Positions 59,439-64,000 of a stretch of 64,000 bases of DNA are shown here, one piece after another (position 1 is the first letter of the stretch; the number at the start of each line of letters is the position of its first letter). The notes beneath the pieces are model-generated. The model had not been told where the DNA came from. It saw nothing but the letters and a program-made list of their open reading frames with translations, and searched no databases. The position numbers and the translations under genes were made by a program. Source of the DNA: Liolophura sinensis (lineage: Eukaryota; Mollusca; Polyplacophora; Chitonida; Chitonidae); contig NC_088304.1 of assembly GCF_032854445.1 (NCBI RefSeq), positions 17,895,850-17,959,849 of the forward strand, in the 5' to 3' direction.

Positions 59439-59514
59439 ATTTTTTTTTTTTTCACTGAAAGCACAGTATGAAAACATAGTATTAGATGCAGCTGGTTTGC
59501 ATTCAGTCTATAAT

Positions 59515-59672
59515 TTCTTTAGGAGACTATGAGAGGGCCAGTGAAAAATTAAGGACATCTGAGGAAACCTCTAATTTGCAGATGGATACCGAAAGGCAAG
59601 GCACAGAAAAAAAAGGTTATAAAGCAATGCAGGCATTTATTAGCTTTGGCAATTTACTCTTGCAATTATTTT
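59515..59672 (+). other. Coding-like scrap
   Basis: After a TTTCTTTAG acceptor-like site the frame reads GDYERASEKLRTSEETSNLQ and on to EKKGYKAMQ before a stop. Acidic/basic helix-like; no family recognised. Confidence 0.25.
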
Positions 59673-59911
59673 AGGTTTCAAAATAAAGATTTCTTCATAT
59701 GGACATAGTACTTTACAGAACCATAATCTGTATGTCTATCTCAGAATCTCAAACTTTGGAGTAGGCCTATGGAAATGTGATAAATTGCTAAGAAAAATGC
59801 ATTATATAATTTACATACGCCCCCGCCATTAGGCGGAGTGTATTATGGCATGGCAATTTTGTCCATCTGTCTGTTAGCACTATGTCCGGGCTATAACTCC
59901 AACAGTTTTCC

Positions 59912-60175
59912 CGGGGCCTCTGTGGCTCAATTGGTTAGCGCGCTAGCGCAGCATAATAACCCAGGAGCCTCTCACCTATGCGGCCACTGTGAGTTCAAGT
60001 CAGGCTCATGCTGGCTTACTCTATGGCCGTACGTGGGAAGGTCTGCCGGCAACCTGCGGATGGTCGTGGGTTCCCCCCCCCGGTTTCCTCAAACCATAAT
60101 GCTGGCCGCCGTCGTATAAGTGAAATATTCTTGAGTACGGCGTTAAACACCAATCAAATAAATAAATAAATAAAT
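59912..60175 (+). repeat. Full-length SINE with target duplication, plus orientation
   Basis: GGGGCCTCTGTGGCTCAATT, GGTTAGCGCGCTAGCGCAGC through CTTGAGTACGGCGTTAAACA and the AAATAAATA tail. The flanks CCAACAGTTTTCC and CCAATAGTTTTCC form a 13-bp duplication with one change. The CCCGGGCTCTGC part is replaced by a C run. Confidence 0.96.
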
Positions 60176-60617
60176 CCAATAGTTTTCCACATAGTTTTAA
60201 GTTTTGGTGGATACATACATATTCATGTACAGATGATGATGTGTTGCGACTCACATTTGTCCATTTTTGCGGTTGCCATGGTAACCAGATAGCCATTTTC
60301 CTTATATATATACTGTATAAATAGAAATGATTTTGTGTCGCGGGCTACAAGCCCAACTGTTTTCCACATAAAGTTTTCGTTTGTGGTGGACACATTTGTC
60401 CAGTTGTGATGAAGATTCTTCTCAGAGGTTATACTCACCAAAAGCTGCTGTTATTCTTTTATATATTTCAAACAAATACATTTGTTGGGACATAAGTTGT
60501 GTTCACCTGAACTCTTGTTTTTACATTTAACTTGCTTCCACCTTTCGTTAAATTATCTGTAGTTTTATGTTTTAGAGATATAAAATATCATCACTGATTG
60601 TTTCATTAGCAGATGAC

Positions 60618-60890
60618 TAAAAACCAGAAGACTCGCAGAGTCTGACTCTGGCTTTGAGAGTTCCAAAGTTGAAATGAGTGAGATACCACTTGAGAACCAA
60701 TTCCAAGTCCACCATCCACAGTCAAAACAAGACCAGATGAAGAAAGATGCGTGCTTAATACTGATGCGCAAATGCCTGAGCTCCTTATTCCAATGCCAGC
60801 ATTTACAAGTCCCAGATTGCCAGCAGAGGCAAGTCCCAGAATGCCAGCAGAGGCAAGTCTCAGAGTGCTAGCAGAGGCAAGTCCAAGAGT
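60618..60890 (+). other. Coding-like stretch ending in a 24-bp repeat
   Basis: A frame reading SESDSGFESSKVEMSEIPLE looks protein-like until a stop at 60869-60871. From about 60806, four units of GCCAGCAGAGGCAAGTCCCA plus GAAT give 8-residue repeats in any frame. No family recognised; it may be a remnant of a nearby element. Confidence 0.3.
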
Positions 60891-60899
60891 GCCAGCGAG

Positions 60900-61350
60900 G
60901 GTTTCACTCCTCAGATTCCAGTAAAATTCATTTGATAGTTGCTTGACTGCCAGACAACATGGACCTTTGGAGGATTGGTGGTACATTCAAATATTTCATT
61001 TCTTGGATGAGCTTTTTGAACCATATGTATTGTTTATCTCATCAATGGCATAAACTATGTATCTCTAGGTTTCTAACTACATAAGAAATGTTAATGTTTT
61101 ATGAAATATATAATTTAAATATAAAATTTTATGAGATGTATTTGCAGGTTTCTGTCCTGGACAATCTGGGTGGAAGAAATGTGGATGAGTGTGTCTGACG
61201 GCTCATGTCTTACATTATGATCTGTCCCTGTAATTCAACATGATGGGCCGAAATGGAAAGAGGGCATTCAACTCTACCAAACTGTTTGATGTTGTTTACC
61301 GTAAGTAGGATTATATTTGTATTTCATATATTTTTATTGCTTGATAATAT
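60900..61350. other. Intergenic
   Basis: Nothing recognised. Confidence 0.4.
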
Positions 61351-61355
61351 TTTCG

Positions 61356-61489
61356 ACGTGGAAAGGTCTAGCAGCAACCTGCGATCAGTCGTGGGTTTCC
61401 TGCAGGCTTTCACCATAATGCTGAGCGGAGTTGCATAGGTGAAATGTTCTTGATTATGGTTCCAAACAGTCAAGTAAATAAATAAACAA
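61356..61489 (+). repeat. SINE fragment, old, plus orientation
   Basis: GTGGAAAGGTCTAGCAGCAA, CAGTCGTGGGTTTCC, CACCATAATGCTGAGCGGAG and AAATAAATAAAC tail. Confidence 0.75.
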
Positions 61490-62470
61490 TCAAAGTCATT
61501 TGCGCTCTCAGTTTATAAATACAACTGTTTTTTTTTTATTTCTGCAGGTACGTTGCCTGATATGTAACAGTTTGCTTTGCCAAAATCGGTTCTTCTCTTT
61601 AAAGATTACTGAGACAGTGTTATTTTATGAAATGCAGATTCAATTGAGCACAACACACAAACCACGGACACTGTCACAAAGACAGACAGAGAGCGTGCTG
61701 TTTCCAAGTGGCTTTTAAGAGGGAGAGACCGGGACGGAAATCAGGCAGTCAGAGCAGCTGAAGGTAGACAGCGTCTGTTTGCGCTGTAACTATGTTCAGT
61801 GTTCGTTAGCAAGTTATGTAAAAACTTGAATACAAATTGTGATATCTAGATTCCAAGTGTTTTCTTCTTTTAACTCTTTCTAGGGATCTGGGGTCAGGTG
61901 TTCAAATGTGTATTAAACAAGGCTTCAATCTTAATACCAGTCTCATCCTTATACAAAATAAATGACTCTTTAGTCTGGGCTAAAGTTAATATACTTTTGA
62001 ACAACTCAGCCCTTGCGCTCAAGCGGATATGGTGCATGCCTTTCAATGGTCAGGACACACAAGGTACGGGTTCAAACTCGGCTTGTGCATGGGAGTAGTA
62101 AATTCCCCAACTCTCTTTGATGGCTTCAAGACAATAATCTGTCCACGAAGTTCATGTGATCTGTGTAATGTTAATACTAATATGGTGTGCATAGCTCTAA
62201 TGTGCTGTTCTGATGAAGGAAAATTTGTGAGCATCTTGCAAAAGTCGGTGTACCATCGGCTATCCAGTTTGTGTTAATCAAATTTATGGAGTGTGGCACT
62301 AAGATTGAAGCATTCAAAATAAATGCTTTAACTGCTGAAAAATGGTGGACATTACAGAATGCGATGAGATTTTGCCTAAATGATTGATTGATGAAATTAT
62401 TGACTAGTATGTGTGGACTGTTTCTACGTAAATGTATCCCATTCCGCAACTACATTTAACATGTATTTGC
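61490..62470. other. Intergenic with coding-like scraps
   Basis: At about 61680-61790 one frame reads QTERAVSKWLLRGRDRDGNQ and on before a stop. At about 62015-62095 AAGCGGATATGG and GGTTCAAACTCGG resemble tRNA A and B boxes, perhaps an old tRNA-derived element. Neither is firm. Confidence 0.3.
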
Positions 62471-62474
62471 TAAA

Positions 62475-62667
62475 TCACCATGGACCCACAAGAAAGCGAG
62501 AATGGGCTAGCCCAGAATAGAATTACCGTGAACCCATATTAAGAATGAACAGATTAGCCCAGAATAGAATCACTGTGGACCAATTTAAAGCCTGAATGTG
62601 TTGACCCAGAAAGGACCTGACGTGGACCCATATGAAGCTCACATGTGCTAGCCTAGAATGGACCCAC
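62475..62667. repeat. About 55-58-bp tandem repeat, 3-4 copies
   Basis: The core GCTAGCCCAGAATRGAATYA then YGTGGACCCATAT recurs, with diverged copies to the right. Confidence 0.7.
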
Positions 62668-62738
62668 TCAGGTCTGTCAACATCCTGTGGATGGTCGTAG
62701 ATTTCGCCCGGGTTCTGCCCGGTTTCCTCCCACCAGCG
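62668..62738 (+). repeat. Short SINE fragment, plus orientation
   Basis: GTGGATGGTCGTAGATTTCG and TTCTGCCCGGTTTCCTCCCA, truncated at both ends. Confidence 0.75.
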
Positions 62739-62739
62739 G

Positions 62740-63978
62740 ACAGTATACACAAACCTGGGATTAAGATGGTCATCCCTTAATATCAGGTACAAGTTAATAT
62801 GTGAGTATGGTGAAATCCATTTAAAGTACTACATAAATTTAATTTACCTGGACTTCCAGTTGTCAGAGCCCGGATCTGATGCTGACATTCCTTCAACACA
62901 CCACGATCAAATACTTACGCCAAGAACTCTGATAAGGCAAAAATACGATTTAATAACGGAACTAAACACATTATTTTTTTTAATGAAAATTTAATTTTAT
63001 AGTTCCTTAGTTGGTATGATTAGATAAAAACTTCAACTTGTAACTTGTAACTCCAGGCTGGAACAAGTGTCGAATTCTGGTTTGAAGTTGGAAGCTAAAA
63101 ACTGAACTTGTGTATCTTCAAGCTAAATGCATGATAGCTATTTATAATTACCAAAAGATTCTTTTAGCGAACAGGTCATGATGTCAAACTTTTACTGTCA
63201 GGCTGTCGAGTTTCATGTTTTTTAATAGATGAGACTTATCTATAGGACCTATCTGTATTGGCGTTGTCACTAGACGTACTGTGTACGAAGCATTATCACA
63301 TATGCCCCGAACACCTGTTTGGAGAAGAGTGCGGTTTGTCAGCATCAAAGCTTATAGTGCTTCTGTACCTGAAGTTAACATTTCTGTGTACTGCTATAGC
63401 CTTGTATAACAGTATCATGGGAGGAATGCAATTGGTGATGATTTCAGAACAACGATGTCCCCTTATACAGGCCACTCGACACGCAATGTAATTCAGTGAA
63501 CAATGTGTCTGTATGTATGGGTACTATCATACACTGACCTAGTGGCTCATCATTGGTTGAGAATTTGGGATGCACTAGTCTTGCGAGTGGCCTCCTTAAG
63601 ATGGATATCAGTGACGTGTTGAAAAGACGTTCTGAAAACCATGAAGTTTGACCATCTCTTGGTGCATCTCGGCGAGTTTAGATCGTATCAGAAACGGTTA
63701 TACTTCCCCCTTTTTCACGGGTTTTCACGCTGTCATGGCCGTCTTTATCCTGAGAATCCCAAAACACAGGTGAACCGCGATTAAGACATCCTACCTGAAA
63801 CCACCATTGAAGTAGATGTATGGTGTTTTAATAATCATTGGTTTGCCAGGTATGTTAAGTGTGCTGTAGTGTTTTGCAGGAATGAAAGCCTGGAACATTA
63901 AACAGTCAGTAAGATCAAAGAGATACCGTTGCCAGATACAAAATTTATGAAAGACTGAATTGCCCAGTTTTCTATTGC
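62740..63978. other. Intergenic to the window end
   Basis: No gene supported. The last 22 bases (GATCGCCGTCGTATAATTGA) resemble the start of a SINE 3' domain that would continue outside the window. Confidence 0.4.
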
Positions 63979-64000
63979 TGATCGCCGTCGTATAATTGAA

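Overview
This window is animal nuclear DNA and most likely comes from a mollusc, probably a bivalve. Three things point there. Genes are split by introns with ordinary GT-AG borders. Spaces are AT-rich and full of minisatellites. More than twenty copies of one tRNA-derived SINE are present; it ends in a conserved 3' domain followed by a (AAAT)n tail, as bivalve and gastropod SINEs do. No bacterial operon, CRISPR array, rRNA gene or free-standing tRNA gene was seen. Species cannot be named from the sequence.

Layout. 0-30 kb is almost gene-free. It holds a possible 3' end of an unknown gene at the left edge, a dead non-LTR reverse transcriptase fragment (3.3-3.8 kb), many SINE remnants and a series of tandem arrays: 19-bp at 5.9 kb, 22-bp at 9.1 kb, a 38-bp satellite at 23.4-24.7 kb and a 63-bp array at 27.4 kb. 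At 30.5-33.2 kb lies a complete three-exon interleukin-17-type cytokine gene on the plus strand, with TATA box, signal peptide, cysteine pattern and poly(A) signals. At 35.3-35.6 kb there is an unidentified coding-like exon. 35.6-42.6 kb is a tandem segmental duplication whose left copy has lost about 3 kb. The intact right copy overlaps the 3' half of an F-box gene on the minus strand (39.1-45.9 kb), which can be assembled from three exons and resembles FBXO39.

49-59 kb is an island of selfish-element-like genes, mostly broken. It contains a SWIM plus YqaJ-nuclease gene with an in-frame stop and a changed catalytic residue, a THAP plus DDE_Tnp_4 transposase remnant, a single RecQ-like helicase exon, an opposite-strand cysteine-rich ORF and a decayed DDE transposase. 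SINEs have landed in this island repeatedly, one of them exactly in the polypyrimidine tract of a splice acceptor. 59-64 kb holds further SINEs, a 58-bp tandem array and coding-like scraps.

Working genes are therefore probably two, the IL-17 ligand and the F-box protein. They are independent: a secreted immune cytokine and an intracellular ubiquitin-ligase adaptor. Exon borders and frames were worked out by eye from the sequence. Family names come from recalled motif patterns, not from a search.
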